DNA of 44,249 bases, taken from the NCBI GenBank assembly GCA_021789455.1, contig JAJYJN010000002.1, positions 1-44,249 of the forward strand. Direction: 5' to 3'. This document shows, piece by piece, positions 15,284 through 25,061 of the stretch. This DNA is from a bacterium. GTDB lineage: Bacteria > SZUA-79 > Acidulodesulfobacterales > Acidulodesulfobacteraceae. Every line of letters starts with the position of its first letter. Positions within the stretch are counted from its first letter, which is position 1. Position numbers and translations under genes: made by a program. A model generated the notes under the pieces. That model ran no database searches, had not been told where the DNA came from, and saw nothing but the letters and a program-made list of their open reading frames with translations.

Positions 15284-16464
15284 TTCACAATAATGATAAT
15301 ATAGATTTTAATAAATTTGGTTTTGGGGTTAATGTTTTAGGTTCGTTGAAATCAGAGAAAGGGCTTGGCACGGCAGTACGTTCCGACGTATATTCTTTGC
15401 GTGCGGCTAAAATTCCCTTTATCTGCAACGATAGATCCGATTCTGGCTCATTGAATAACGATAATTCGCTTGACTGTTTTTCAGATAATAATCCATACCT
15501 TTTTAATCTTATTCATATAAATCCGCATACTATAGTAAATATTGGCGGTTCGAGCGTTAATTATTACGAATACCTTGCTAATTATACTGCATATCTATCA
15601 GGGCATTACAATATCGGGTACTGGGTATGGGAACTAGATAATGTTCCGGATTACTGGAAAGACGTCGCGAAATATCTTCATGAAATATGGACGCCTTCCG
15701 ATTTTGTCATGCAATCTGTTTCCAAGATTGTGCCGGTGCCGATAATTAAGATTCCGCATTGCATTAACGTAGATAATTCTGCTTTGGCGGCAAGTATTAA
15801 AAAAAGAGCCCAGTTTAAAATACCGGACGATATCTATTTATTTTTATTTATATTCGATTTCGGCAGCTACATCGAAAGAAAAAATCCTTTCGGGGTCATA
15901 GAGGCTTTCAAAAAAGCATTTTCCCCTTACGATAAAGCAATGCTTTTTATAAAAACATACCACACTGATTTTAACCGGCAAAAGTTTTATGAATTACTGA
16001 ATTCCATACGCGGATATAATATTACGGTTTCCGACGAGGTTTTACCTGCGGAGGGAATTAGTTCCCTTATGAAAGCCTGCGATTGTTACGTTTCGCTCCA
16101 CAGGTCTGAAGGTTTTGGTTTGACTTTAGCCGAGGCTATGGCTTTTGGCAAGCCTGTTATTGCTACGGGATACTCCGGGAATATGGATTTTATGAATATG
16201 AATAACTCATATCCTGTAAATTATAAATTAACTATGCTCAAAGAAAATTACGGCGTTTACGAAAAAGGCAACTATTGGGCAGAGCCGGATATTAATCATG
16301 CCGCAAAATTAATGCGGGAGGCTTTTGAAAATAAAGACGAATACGTCTCGACCGGAATAAAAGGAAAGAGTTATATAGAAAAGCATTTCAGCCACGAATC
16401 CATAGGTAAAATGTATAAAACAAGGTTAAATAAGATTTTAATGAATTACGAAAATAAAATATAA
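15274..16464 (+). CDS. glycosyltransferase, GT4 (GT1-superfamily)
   Basis: A GT-B retaining glycosyltransferase. FGVNVLGSLKSEKGLGTAVRSD, YNIGYWVWELDNVPDYW and EIWTPSDFVM form the acceptor half. FDFGSYIERKNPFGVIEAF and LHRSEGFGLTLAEAMAFGKPVIATGYSG (the E-x7-E donor motif) form the C-terminal half. I choose ATG 15274 over an upstream in-frame start at 15205 because the homology with the paralogous half of the gene at 17508 starts there. It is closely similar to the N-terminal half of that larger enzyme, so the pair arose by duplication. Cytoplasmic; donor and acceptor unknown. Confidence 0.85.
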   Translation: MDLVHNNDNIDFNKFGFGVNVLGSLKSEKGLGTAVRSDVYSLRAAKIPFICNDRSDSGSLNNDNSLDCFSDNNPYLFNLIHINPHTIVNIGGSSVNYYEYLANYTAYLSGHYNIGYWVWELDNVPDYWKDVAKYLHEIWTPSDFVMQSVSKIVPVPIIKIPHCINVDNSALAASIKKRAQFKIPDDIYLFLFIFDFGSYIERKNPFGVIEAFKKAFSPYDKAMLFIKTYHTDFNRQKFYELLNSIRGYNITVSDEVLPAEGISSLMKACDCYVSLHRSEGFGLTLAEAMAFGKPVIATGYSGNMDFMNMNNSYPVNYKLTMLKENYGVYEKGNYWAEPDINHAAKLMREAFENKDEYVSTGIKGKSYIEKHFSHESIGKMYKTRLNKILMNYENKI

Positions 16465-16479
16465 TAAGTTATATTGTAT

Positions 16480-17511
16480 ATGAAAATAGATAAAAACGAA
16501 GCGTCCGCCAAAATAAAGTTAAATTTAAGCTCTCCTTTGAAGACGCCGGTTCTTTACATCGTTTTTAAAAGGCTGGATATGGTTATGAAGTCTTTCGAAG
16601 CGATACGCAAAGTTAAGCCGCCAAAATTGTATATAGCTTCCGACGGACCAAGAAAAAATAACGAAGAAGAAACGGCTAAAGTAAACTCCATCCGCAAATA
16701 TATAATTGACAATATAGACTGGGAATGCGAAGTCAAAACGCGTTTTAGGGAAATAAACGTCGGATGCAATATAAACGTTACTTCCGCTATAAGGTGGTTT
16801 TTCGATAACGAAGAATGCGGCATAGTCATAGAGGACGATATTTTACCGAACACAAGCTTTTTTTACTTTTGCGAGGAATTATTAAATTGTTATAAAAACG
16901 ACGAAAGGATAATGTTTATAAGCGGAATGGGCAATAAAAATTCAGGACAAGAAAGTGAAGCCGATTTGGAAATAACAGGAAATTACCATTTTATAAAATC
17001 GTTTCAAGTTTGGGGCTGGGCAAGCTGGAGAAGAGTATGGGATAAGTTTGATTTAAACTGTAAATATCTGGATTATTTTTTGAAAGAAGATATAATATTT
17101 AAAATAGTTCATAATGCCGATTCATTAAAGCACTTCCTAATGATGTTTAAAATTCTTTATAATTCAAGGTTGAATAAAGATTTTAACAGTATTTCGTGGG
17201 ATTTTTCCGTTTGCTATATGATGTTTATAAACAACGGATTAAGTATTCTTCCTAATTTTAATCTTGTTTCCAATATAGGTCACGGTCACAAGGAAGGAAC
17301 ATACTCGCAGAACGAAAAATATTATGTAGAGGAAAGACGTGAAATGTCAGAAATAATTCATCCTAAATTTATTTATCCGGAAGACGATACTAATATAGAC
17401 CTAAATTCGTTAATTGCTGAATTAGAAAACAGTAGACTGACCATTAAGCAACTACAGGATGCTTTAGATAAATTACTTGAGGCATACGCCCTCAAAGGCG
17501 GAAATATATGA
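16480..17511 (+). CDS. GT-A-fold glycosyltransferase-like protein
   Basis: TPVLYIVFKRLDMVMKSFEA, then LYIASDGPRKNN, INVGCNINVTSAIRWFF and the acidic IVIEDDILPN (DxD-like) match nucleotide-diphospho-sugar transferases of the GT-A fold. The VWGWASWRRVWDKFD block is typical of this subgroup. The last about 30 residues form a short helix/coiled coil (ELENSRLTIKQLQDALDKLL). ATG 16480 is preferred to TTG 16474; neither has an SD. The stop overlaps the next gene as ATGA. It is sandwiched between two paralogous GT4 genes. Confidence 0.75.
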   Translation: MKIDKNEASAKIKLNLSSPLKTPVLYIVFKRLDMVMKSFEAIRKVKPPKLYIASDGPRKNNEEETAKVNSIRKYIIDNIDWECEVKTRFREINVGCNINVTSAIRWFFDNEECGIVIEDDILPNTSFFYFCEELLNCYKNDERIMFISGMGNKNSGQESEADLEITGNYHFIKSFQVWGWASWRRVWDKFDLNCKYLDYFLKEDIIFKIVHNADSLKHFLMMFKILYNSRLNKDFNSISWDFSVCYMMFINNGLSILPNFNLVSNIGHGHKEGTYSQNEKYYVEERREMSEIIHPKFIYPEDDTNIDLNSLIAELENSRLTIKQLQDALDKLLEAYALKGGNI

Positions 17512-19892
17512 GGTTTAATTTAAATTTCGACAAATTTCCTTTCGGCGTCAACATATCCGGGCTCATACAGTCGGAAAAGGGCTTGGGGGCGGCGGTAAGG
17601 GCGGATATCGAGGCGCTTAAGGCGGCAGGTATTCCTTATGTCATAAACAACATAAACGACTTAGGTTCTGTAAACATCGATAAGACTTTCGATTCAGCTG
17701 ATTTTTCGAACGCAAATCCTTATCTGTTCAACTTAATTCATGTAAACCCAGATGTTTTCATAAATATTGCAAACGAAGCCAACAAAACATATTTTGAAGG
17801 ACATTACAACATAGGTTTCTGGGTCTGGGAACTCGATAAGTTTCCTGAAGAATGGGCGCGGCTCGCGAATAATTATTTAGACGAGATATGGACGCCGTCG
17901 GATTTTTCGTTTCAGGCGATTTCTAAAGCTATTTTAAAAACAGCTAAGATTCCAGTAGTTAAAATCCCGCACTGCATATCTTTATCTTCGCCTGAAGCGT
18001 CGCAAGACATAATTTCAAAGGAAAGAGAGGCGATCAGGAGAAACTTGAATATTTCGCCCGATATGTTTATGTTTCTTTTCATCTTTGACTTCCAGAGCGA
18101 GATAGAAAGAAAAAATCCTTTTGCCGTCATCGATGCTTTTAAAAAGGCGTCTTTGCCTCAGGATAAAGCTATGCTTATTCTTAAAACATCCCATTCGGAG
18201 TTTAACAAGAAAGAGTTTAACCGACTTTTAAACGAAATAAAAGGTTATAATATTACTTTGGTCGATTCCGTTTATACGAAAGAGCAAATTTATTTGCTAA
18301 TGAATGCCTGCGACTGCTACGTTTCTCTTCACAGGTCTGAAGGCTTCGGCTTGACCTTGGCCGAAGCGATGGCGCTTGGGAAGCCTGTAATAGCAACAGG
18401 TTACTCAGGCAACATAGACTTTATTAACATGGAAAACAGCTTTCCGGTTTCATACCGCCTGATTGAAATAGACAGGGATTACGGAAACAACTATAGGAAA
18501 GGAAATTGGTGGGCGGAGCCTGACGTAGAAGAGGCGGCGGAATTTATGAGGATGATTTTTGAAGACAAGGCGGAAGCAAAAGTAATTGGATACAATGGAG
18601 AAAATTATATAAAGAAATTTTTTAACGCGGCAGCAGTAGGAAAAATATATAGACTTAAATTAAACAATATTATGGCGGAAATAGAAACTGCACAGGAACA
18701 TGGCGCCAAATTAAAAAGTGTTTTTAAAGAAAAGATAAGTATAGGCTGGTTAAGCTCGTGGAATACTAAATGCGGAATAGCCACTCATTCGAGATATTTA
18801 TCCGAAAACTTCGACAAAGAAAAGTTTGAAATATATTATTTTGCCAATAAAGTCAGTTATAATTTACTAATAGAAAAGGATCCGTCAAATGTTTGCAGGC
18901 TGTGGAATAATTCTACCGATTTGAACCTTGATGAAGTTTTATTGGAATTGATAAGTAAAAAAATAGATTTAGTTATCGTCCAGTTTCATCCTTCATTTTT
19001 TAATATAGTGGAATTGGCGGATTTTATTAATAAAGTGAAAAATAACGGAATAAAAATAATAATAGATTTACACGTAGTAGAGGATTTACCTGTTGAATCC
19101 GGTCTAAAATCTTCCTTACAACTTATAACAGAAGCCTTAAAAAAAGCTGATGCCTTACTTGCTCATAATTCAGGAGATGTGGAAATATTAAAAAAATCAG
19201 GTCTTGAAAGTAATACGGTTTTATTCCCGCCCGGGCTTAAAAAGGTCGTTTTTAACGAAAACTCAACTGAAGATTTAATGGTCAATATGCATTTTAAAGA
19301 TAAGTTCGTAATCTCTACTTTCGGCTTTCTAATGCCTCACAAAGGAGTATTAGAACTAATATCCGCTTTTGCCGAATTAAAAAAAGAGCATGAAAATATC
19401 CATCTTCTCCTTATAAATGCAGTTAGGCCAGACAACAGCGTTTTTGAGGAATACCGCAAAGAGTGCATATCAAAAATAACCGAATTAAAACTTAGCTCAG
19501 ATGTTACCTTTATAACCGATTTCCTGCCAGATGAAGAGGTTTTAAGATTATTGTCTATGTCGGATTTAGTGGTTTATCCTTATCAGAACACTAAAGAATC
19601 AGCGAGCGGAGCCGTCAGGTACGGTTTATCTGCGGGCAGGACCGTTTTGTGTACTCCCTTAAAGATTTTCGACGAGGTTAAAGATATAGCAAGTTTTTTA
19701 ACCGGAACCGATATTAATTCAATATATGCCGGAATAAAATTTTTTATAGAAAAACCGGATGAGCTGTATAGAAGCAAGATATTACAACAAAAATGGGTGG
19801 AAGAACACGCTTGGGAAAAGCTAAGCAAAAAACTGCAGGAAATTGCGGAAGAAATAGTTGTTTTGGACAATAAGATTAAAGCGAGGTTTTAA
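17508..19892 (+). CDS. two-domain glycosyltransferase (tandem GT4 domains)
   Basis: Residues 1 to about 395 parallel the 15274 enzyme almost block for block (FGVNISGLIQSEKGLGAAVRAD, FWVWELDKFPEEW, SEIERKNPFAVIDAF, LHRSEGFGLTLAEAMALGKP). Residues about 405-794 are a second, different GT-B module: IGWLSSWNTKCGIATHSRYL, LVIVQFHPSFFN, ISTFGFLMPHKGVLELISAF and VVYPYQNTKESASGAVRYG. The protein may therefore add two sugars. The start overlaps the preceding stop (ATGA). Confidence 0.85.
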   Translation: MRFNLNFDKFPFGVNISGLIQSEKGLGAAVRADIEALKAAGIPYVINNINDLGSVNIDKTFDSADFSNANPYLFNLIHVNPDVFINIANEANKTYFEGHYNIGFWVWELDKFPEEWARLANNYLDEIWTPSDFSFQAISKAILKTAKIPVVKIPHCISLSSPEASQDIISKEREAIRRNLNISPDMFMFLFIFDFQSEIERKNPFAVIDAFKKASLPQDKAMLILKTSHSEFNKKEFNRLLNEIKGYNITLVDSVYTKEQIYLLMNACDCYVSLHRSEGFGLTLAEAMALGKPVIATGYSGNIDFINMENSFPVSYRLIEIDRDYGNNYRKGNWWAEPDVEEAAEFMRMIFEDKAEAKVIGYNGENYIKKFFNAAAVGKIYRLKLNNIMAEIETAQEHGAKLKSVFKEKISIGWLSSWNTKCGIATHSRYLSENFDKEKFEIYYFANKVSYNLLIEKDPSNVCRLWNNSTDLNLDEVLLELISKKIDLVIVQFHPSFFNIVELADFINKVKNNGIKIIIDLHVVEDLPVESGLKSSLQLITEALKKADALLAHNSGDVEILKKSGLESNTVLFPPGLKKVVFNENSTEDLMVNMHFKDKFVISTFGFLMPHKGVLELISAFAELKKEHENIHLLLINAVRPDNSVFEEYRKECISKITELKLSSDVTFITDFLPDEEVLRLLSMSDLVVYPYQNTKESASGAVRYGLSAGRTVLCTPLKIFDEVKDIASFLTGTDINSIYAGIKFFIEKPDELYRSKILQQKWVEEHAWEKLSKKLQEIAEEIVVLDNKIKARF

Positions 19893-19897
19893 AAAAA

Positions 19898-21553
19898 ATG
19901 AAAAATAATTATTTCATACAATTTTATTACGATACCGGCAGCGGGTTTAACGAGGAAGATTCGGAAAAGATACCCGTTAAATTATCCGGCGAGGTACAGG
20001 AATTTAATTTTAAGCTGCCGAAAGACAAAAAGATAAAAGACATAAGAATAGACCCGATTAACTGCAAGACCGTTGCATCCATACCGGAAATATCCCTAAT
20101 ATCCGAAAAAAACAGGCTTAATTTAATGGATAGTATAATTAGCTATGCCCATTTTATAGACCCGGATTTTTTTATTTATTTCGTAGGCAACCCCCTTATT
20201 ATTTTTAAGGATATCAAAGAGGTGGATTTATGTGAATTCGATTATATTAAAATAATTATAAGGTATTATCAACTCGATGTTGCCATACTTAATGGAATAT
20301 CGGAAAATTACTTTGATAAACATATTCAGTCTTTTACCGAAAAGACCAATTCAAGCAAGGCGGACCGAACATCCGGTTTCAATATTTTATATTTTTCTCC
20401 TGTTTCGTCGCATCCTCAAAATCATGGAAGTAAAGCGACGATATATCAATTCGCTTCCAGATTTAAAAAAAATGGCCATAATGTTCATTTTGTCACGCAT
20501 TCTAAAATAGGGGGTTACCGAACAGCTGATTTAATTACTATGAAGGATACATGGAATACCGTAGATGAAATTCCAAATTTCGATATGTCGGAAAATTTAA
20601 CAGGTAACGTTCCCTTAGACGGTTGGTATCAGGAAGGTCTTGGAGAGGAAATCAGCAATTTATGCGCTAAATACGATATCGACGTTGTATTATGTTCTTA
20701 TATTTTTAGTTCTAAACTTTTAGAATTCGTTCCGGATTATATATTAAAGATAATAGATACGCACGATAAATTTGGTAACCGTTTCGAAATGCTGCGCAAT
20801 AATGAAACGCCAAACGAATTTTTTTCTTGCACTCCAGAAGACGAAGGAAGGTATCTAAGGCGCGCCGATATAGTAATAGCACGCAGAGAGGAAGAAGCTG
20901 ATTATTTCAACAGTGTTTCCGGTGTTCAAACCGCTATAACTGTTTCTCACTTCGAAGAACCAAAATTTATAAATAGACGTTTTGCAAGCCTTCGTAATAT
21001 AGGTATTGTTCTAAGCCCTAATTATGTAAACCTAAAGATTCTAACAAGTTTTATAATAAATCTTAATAACCATCTTAATGGAAGAGTATGTCCTTTTGTT
21101 ATATATATAGCCGGAAATATAAAAGATATGATAGAAGGACTTCCTGATGATTTCAAAAAAATATTTAGTGTTCCGTATGTTCGTTTATGTGGGTTTTTAC
21201 CAGATATCGGCAGTTTTTACCATGAAATGGATTTGGTAGTTGCCCCAGTTACGATGGGAACCGGAATTAACGTTAAATCCGTCGAAGCTATTGCTTACGG
21301 TATGCCCTTAGTAACGACGAGGCATGGAAGCAAGGGCATAGAAACCACTGAGTCGTTGCACCTGCATGAAAATCTCGACGAACTTGTGGAAAGCTTATTT
21401 GATATTTCCGTTAAGCCTGATGAATTGAACAGACTGGCCGCTTTGAGCCGTTTTGCATACAGGAAATTTTATGATAAAAACCTGCGCAATTTTAATTCGC
21501 TGTTTGAACATCCGAAACTGCGCGACAGGTTGCAGAAAAATTTTATCCGCTGA
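19898..21553 (+). CDS. glycosyltransferase with N-terminal accessory domain
   Basis: About 130 N-terminal residues (FIQFYYDTGSGFNEEDSEK, then FKLPKDKKIKDIRIDPINC) match a beta-rich domain commonly fused to glycan enzymes. After a linker, a GT4-type catalytic region starts at about residue 160: NILYFSPVSSHPQNHGSKAT, then YQFASRFKKNGHNVHFVTHS, IIDTHDKFGNR, GFLPDIGSFYHEMDLVVAPV and GTGINVKSVEAIAYGMPLVT. GAGG precedes the start. It ends one base before the hddC start I chose. Donor and acceptor cannot be told from sequence. Confidence 0.82.
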   Translation: MKNNYFIQFYYDTGSGFNEEDSEKIPVKLSGEVQEFNFKLPKDKKIKDIRIDPINCKTVASIPEISLISEKNRLNLMDSIISYAHFIDPDFFIYFVGNPLIIFKDIKEVDLCEFDYIKIIIRYYQLDVAILNGISENYFDKHIQSFTEKTNSSKADRTSGFNILYFSPVSSHPQNHGSKATIYQFASRFKKNGHNVHFVTHSKIGGYRTADLITMKDTWNTVDEIPNFDMSENLTGNVPLDGWYQEGLGEEISNLCAKYDIDVVLCSYIFSSKLLEFVPDYILKIIDTHDKFGNRFEMLRNNETPNEFFSCTPEDEGRYLRRADIVIARREEEADYFNSVSGVQTAITVSHFEEPKFINRRFASLRNIGIVLSPNYVNLKILTSFIINLNNHLNGRVCPFVIYIAGNIKDMIEGLPDDFKKIFSVPYVRLCGFLPDIGSFYHEMDLVVAPVTMGTGINVKSVEAIAYGMPLVTTRHGSKGIETTESLHLHENLDELVESLFDISVKPDELNRLAALSRFAYRKFYDKNLRNFNSLFEHPKLRDRLQKNFIR

Positions 21554-21554
21554 T

Positions 21555-22352
21555 ATGGGTGGTGTATTTCAGGATATGGTTAAAAAAGCTTTGATACTCG
21601 CAGGCGGTCAGGGTACCAGGCTGCGTTCGGTCATAAAAGACGTTCCTAAACCAATGGCAGATATCAGTGGAAAGCCCTTTTTGGAATATCTGCTCAGATT
21701 TGTTTATTCTCATGGCGTAAGAGAAGTTGTGATATCCTGCGGCTATAAACACGAAATTATAAAAGATTATTTTAAGGACAGTCTTGGGGATATGAAAATT
21801 TATTATTCTATCGAAAATGAGCCACTCGGTACTGGCGGAGCTATTAAGAAAGCACTTGAAGATTACGGCTGTTTTGAGGAGGGATTATTTTTATTAAATG
21901 GCGATACTTTTTTTAACATTTCCTTGTCGGAACTATATAATTTTCATAAAGCTAAGGGGTCGGATTTAACAGTGGCTTTGAAAAAAATAAAAGATTCTGA
22001 CAGATATGGTTCTGTTAAAATAGACGGCAATAATAGAATTATAGGGTTTAAAGAAAAAAAACAGGTGCGCGAAGCATACATAAACGGCGGCGCGTATTTA
22101 ATAGGCCGGAGAGTGGTTAAGCTTATAATTGGACAGGAATTAAATCTCCTTTCAACATTTTCTTTTGAAAAGGATTTCCTGGAAGTTTTTTATAACTTTA
22201 AGCCAAAAGTTGACGGAAGCAATACTGCTAGCGGTTTGAACTTTTACGGGTTACCCTATAACGAGGACGCCTATTTTATAGATATTGGGATTCCGTCCGA
22301 TTACGAAGCGGCAAAAAAACGGTTGCCAGAAGTTTACGGCGGGATAATTTAG
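21555..22352 (+). CDS. hddC: D-glycero-alpha-D-manno-heptose-1-phosphate guanylyltransferase-like
   Basis: Nucleotidyltransferase fold: ALILAGGQGTRLR (NTP binding) at the N-terminus, DVPKPMADISGKPFLEYLL, LGTGGAIKKAL, LLNGDTFFNIS (metal Asp) and a C-terminal YFIDIGIPSDYEAA. Together with the GHMP kinase next door it fits HddC, which makes GDP-D-glycero-alpha-D-manno-heptose. The frame runs upstream to 21453 inside the previous gene, but the protein homology starts near 21576 (MVKKALILAGG); ATG 21555 and ATG 21576 are both possible and neither has a well-spaced SD. A generic sugar-1-phosphate nucleotidyltransferase is the alternative. Confidence 0.82.
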   Translation: MGGVFQDMVKKALILAGGQGTRLRSVIKDVPKPMADISGKPFLEYLLRFVYSHGVREVVISCGYKHEIIKDYFKDSLGDMKIYYSIENEPLGTGGAIKKALEDYGCFEEGLFLLNGDTFFNISLSELYNFHKAKGSDLTVALKKIKDSDRYGSVKIDGNNRIIGFKEKKQVREAYINGGAYLIGRRVVKLIIGQELNLLSTFSFEKDFLEVFYNFKPKVDGSNTASGLNFYGLPYNEDAYFIDIGIPSDYEAAKKRLPEVYGGII

Positions 22353-22390
22353 ATTTAAGTAAAATTCATAAAAATGGTAAAACGATAAGA

Positions 22391-23458
22391 ATGATTATAC
22401 GTGCTAAAGCGCCTTTAAGGTTAGGTCTTGCCGGTGGAGGAACCGATGTTAGCCCTTATTCCGATATTTACGGGGGCGCTATATTAAATGCCACAATAAA
22501 TCTTTACGCCTATGCGGTAATTGAGTCTGTCGATGCAGAAGCGTCATTTGGAGGAGATAAGCCGAAAAGCCTTAATAACTGGGAAAATATAACTATATGC
22601 TCGATAGATATGGGTGAAACCTTATGTTACGGTTTGACCAGCCATATCAATTACGACGGCAAATTAGATATAATAAAAGCTGTTTACAACAGGATTGCGA
22701 AGGATTTCGTAATGCCTCAATCGCCTTTCAAGCTTTCTACATATGTAGATGCTCCCGCAGGTTCCGGGTTGGGCACGTCTTCAACCCTTGTCGTTGCTGT
22801 TATAGGCGCTTTTGCAGAGTGGTTGAGCCTACCTTTAGGCGAATATGACATAGCGCATCTTGCCTACGAAATAGAGCGGGTTGAACTTGGAATGGCAGGT
22901 GGTAAACAGGATCAATATTCGGCTGCATTCGGCGGGTTTAACTTTATGGAATTTTATGACGATAATAAAGTAATAGTAAATCCGTTAAGAATAAAACAAG
23001 ATTACGTCAACGAACTCCAGTTTGACATACTTCTTTATTACATAGGAACAAGCCGGCTATCGTCCAAAATAATAGAATCTCAGGTAGAAAACGTAATAAA
23101 TAAGGACGAAAAATCGATAGAGGCAATGCATAAATTAAAAGAACAGGCCGTAATGATGAAAGAGGCTTTACTTAAAGGTAGGCTTGACGACATAGGCGAG
23201 ATACTAAATTTTGGTTGGCATTATAAAAAACAGATGGCCGGATGTATTTCAAATCAGGCAATAGACGAGATATATAATGCAGCCCTAAAGGCAGGCGCTA
23301 CCGGCGGAAAGGTAACCGGTGCAGGCGGGGGCGGATTTATAATGTTTTACTGTCCCGGCAACTCCAGGCATAGCGTAATTAAAGCCCTTCAAAAGTTCGG
23401 CGGCGAATTCAGGAGGTACCAGTTTACCGATTTGGGGCTGGAAACTTGGCGGGTTTGA
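22391..23458 (+). CDS. hddA: D-glycero-alpha-D-manno-heptose 7-phosphate kinase-like GHMP kinase
   Basis: GHMP-kinase: IIRAKAPLRLGLAGGGTDVSPY at the N-terminus, the ATP-binding APAGSGLGTSSTLVVA motif, and C-terminal GATGGKVTGAGGGGFIMF. The AGGGTD start and MAGGKQDQYSAAFGG are characteristic of the HddA/heptose kinase subgroup. It phosphorylates O1 of heptose 7-phosphate ahead of HddC. GmhA and GmhB, which complete the route, are not in the window. Adjacent to hddC with 38 bases between. Confidence 0.87.
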   Translation: MIIRAKAPLRLGLAGGGTDVSPYSDIYGGAILNATINLYAYAVIESVDAEASFGGDKPKSLNNWENITICSIDMGETLCYGLTSHINYDGKLDIIKAVYNRIAKDFVMPQSPFKLSTYVDAPAGSGLGTSSTLVVAVIGAFAEWLSLPLGEYDIAHLAYEIERVELGMAGGKQDQYSAAFGGFNFMEFYDDNKVIVNPLRIKQDYVNELQFDILLYYIGTSRLSSKIIESQVENVINKDEKSIEAMHKLKEQAVMMKEALLKGRLDDIGEILNFGWHYKKQMAGCISNQAIDEIYNAALKAGATGGKVTGAGGGGFIMFYCPGNSRHSVIKALQKFGGEFRRYQFTDLGLETWRV

Positions 23459-23492
23459 AAAATATTTATAAAAAGATTAGGAGGAGGGTTAA

Positions 23493-25061
23493 TTGACATC
23501 GCTGGTAAATCCAAAAATAAGCGTTTGCATTCCGGTTTACAACAGGGAAAAATATATTGCCCAGTGTATAGAAAGCGTTCTTGCGCAGGATTACGAAAAC
23601 ATCGAGATAATAATAAGCGACAACTGTTCTACCGACGGAACGGTAGATATAATAAATGGTTATTTGAAAGATAAAAGAATCAGGTTTTATCGCAATGAAA
23701 CAAATATCGGCTTAGTAGAAAATTTTAAAAAATTATTGGATTACACTGTAACCCAATGGATTATTGCTCTTAGTAGCGACGATTTTTGGATAGACCCCTC
23801 TTTTCTGTCGCAGGCAGTTGACAGGATTAATAAACATAAAGACCTAAGCATTTTTTGCGGTGGGAAAATGGTCCTAAACGAAAACAATAATATTATTCAA
23901 GATTTTTCCGATGACACCGATGCCGTTTTTAAGGGATCTAATTTTTTTTTAAAAGGATTAGAAGTTTGGCCTTCATTGGAATTTGGCGCAATGGTTATAA
24001 GAACATCGTTGCTTAAAAAAGTTCATCAACTTATCACGCTTGGGAACGATGTTTTTATGTTCTGGCAGCTTTGTTTCCTTGGAAAGATATATGTACTAGG
24101 GAAGCCATTTCTTATGTTTCGCATTCATGATGATAACGCGTGCAGATGGAAATCCATAGATGATTTTATTCAAAGAGTTCTTTTAAATGCTCTGGTTCCA
24201 ATTAAAATGTATGACATCGCTATTAAAAGCAACTTATTTTTAAAAATAATTCTCGATAAATGGCTAATTAGAAATTTATTTTTATTTATAACCGGCTCCG
24301 GGTGGATTAATCCGGAGAATTTTGGCATTATAAAAGAAAACTATGAAAATATGCTAATAAAGAATGGGATATCTATTAAAGATTTTGGGCTTGGACAGCT
24401 TTTTAATAGATTGACGGAAATTAATGCTTTTGAAGAAAAATTATATTATTCTCCGGACAATGTTAGTATAAATGATTTGGCTACTAAAGACGAATTTGAG
24501 TTAAACAAAAAAACGGTCGATTCTATTAAGAATAGTCTAAATATGGTAAGCGGTTTAATATTAAATCTTTCAGCAAATCATAATCTTACAATAAAACATA
24601 ATCTTGCGAAATCAGGTATAGATGAAAGCAAAATAAGAGCATTTTTTAATGTTTTTGTATATTCTAAAATTCATATCGGTTTGCCGAAAAAACTCTTATC
24701 CGTATCTTTTCTGGGCGCAACAAATACAACTTCATTCGAAGAGATAAAAATAGATATAATCGAACATGATATTTTCTTCAGCGGCCGGATTCTAATTTGG
24801 CAAGATAAACCAATACCCGAAGAAGTCTATGTATTATTAATGAATAATAAAGAACCTAAATTTTTTATAGAAACAAAAATAAAAATAAAAGAGAGGCTTT
24901 ATACAGTTAATCCGCCAAGTTTAGTATTCCCTAAAAATATAGAGTATTATTTTGTTATCCCTTCCGATTCAATATTAACCGGAGAGTATGATATAGTAAC
25001 CCTATGCGTAAATAAAAATAATGGAACAGTTTTTTATAATAATAAGAAATTAATAATATGA
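23493..25061 (+). CDS. GT2 family glycosyltransferase with long C-terminal extension
   Basis: Residues 1 to about 230 are a standard GT2: ISVCIPVYNREKYIAQCIES, then IIISDNCSTDGTVDII and ALSSDDFWIDPSFLSQAVD (catalytic metal SDD). The rest (about 290 residues) is not recognised; it contains helices and a late beta-rich part (FVYSKIHIGLPKKLLSVSFLG, then FSGRILIWQDKPIPEEVYVL). The TTG start is decided by AGGAGGAGGG just upstream. The stop overlaps the next gene as ATGA. Confidence 0.8.
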   Translation: MTSLVNPKISVCIPVYNREKYIAQCIESVLAQDYENIEIIISDNCSTDGTVDIINGYLKDKRIRFYRNETNIGLVENFKKLLDYTVTQWIIALSSDDFWIDPSFLSQAVDRINKHKDLSIFCGGKMVLNENNNIIQDFSDDTDAVFKGSNFFLKGLEVWPSLEFGAMVIRTSLLKKVHQLITLGNDVFMFWQLCFLGKIYVLGKPFLMFRIHDDNACRWKSIDDFIQRVLLNALVPIKMYDIAIKSNLFLKIILDKWLIRNLFLFITGSGWINPENFGIIKENYENMLIKNGISIKDFGLGQLFNRLTEINAFEEKLYYSPDNVSINDLATKDEFELNKKTVDSIKNSLNMVSGLILNLSANHNLTIKHNLAKSGIDESKIRAFFNVFVYSKIHIGLPKKLLSVSFLGATNTTSFEEIKIDIIEHDIFFSGRILIWQDKPIPEEVYVLLMNNKEPKFFIETKIKIKERLYTVNPPSLVFPKNIEYYFVIPSDSILTGEYDIVTLCVNKNNGTVFYNNKKLII

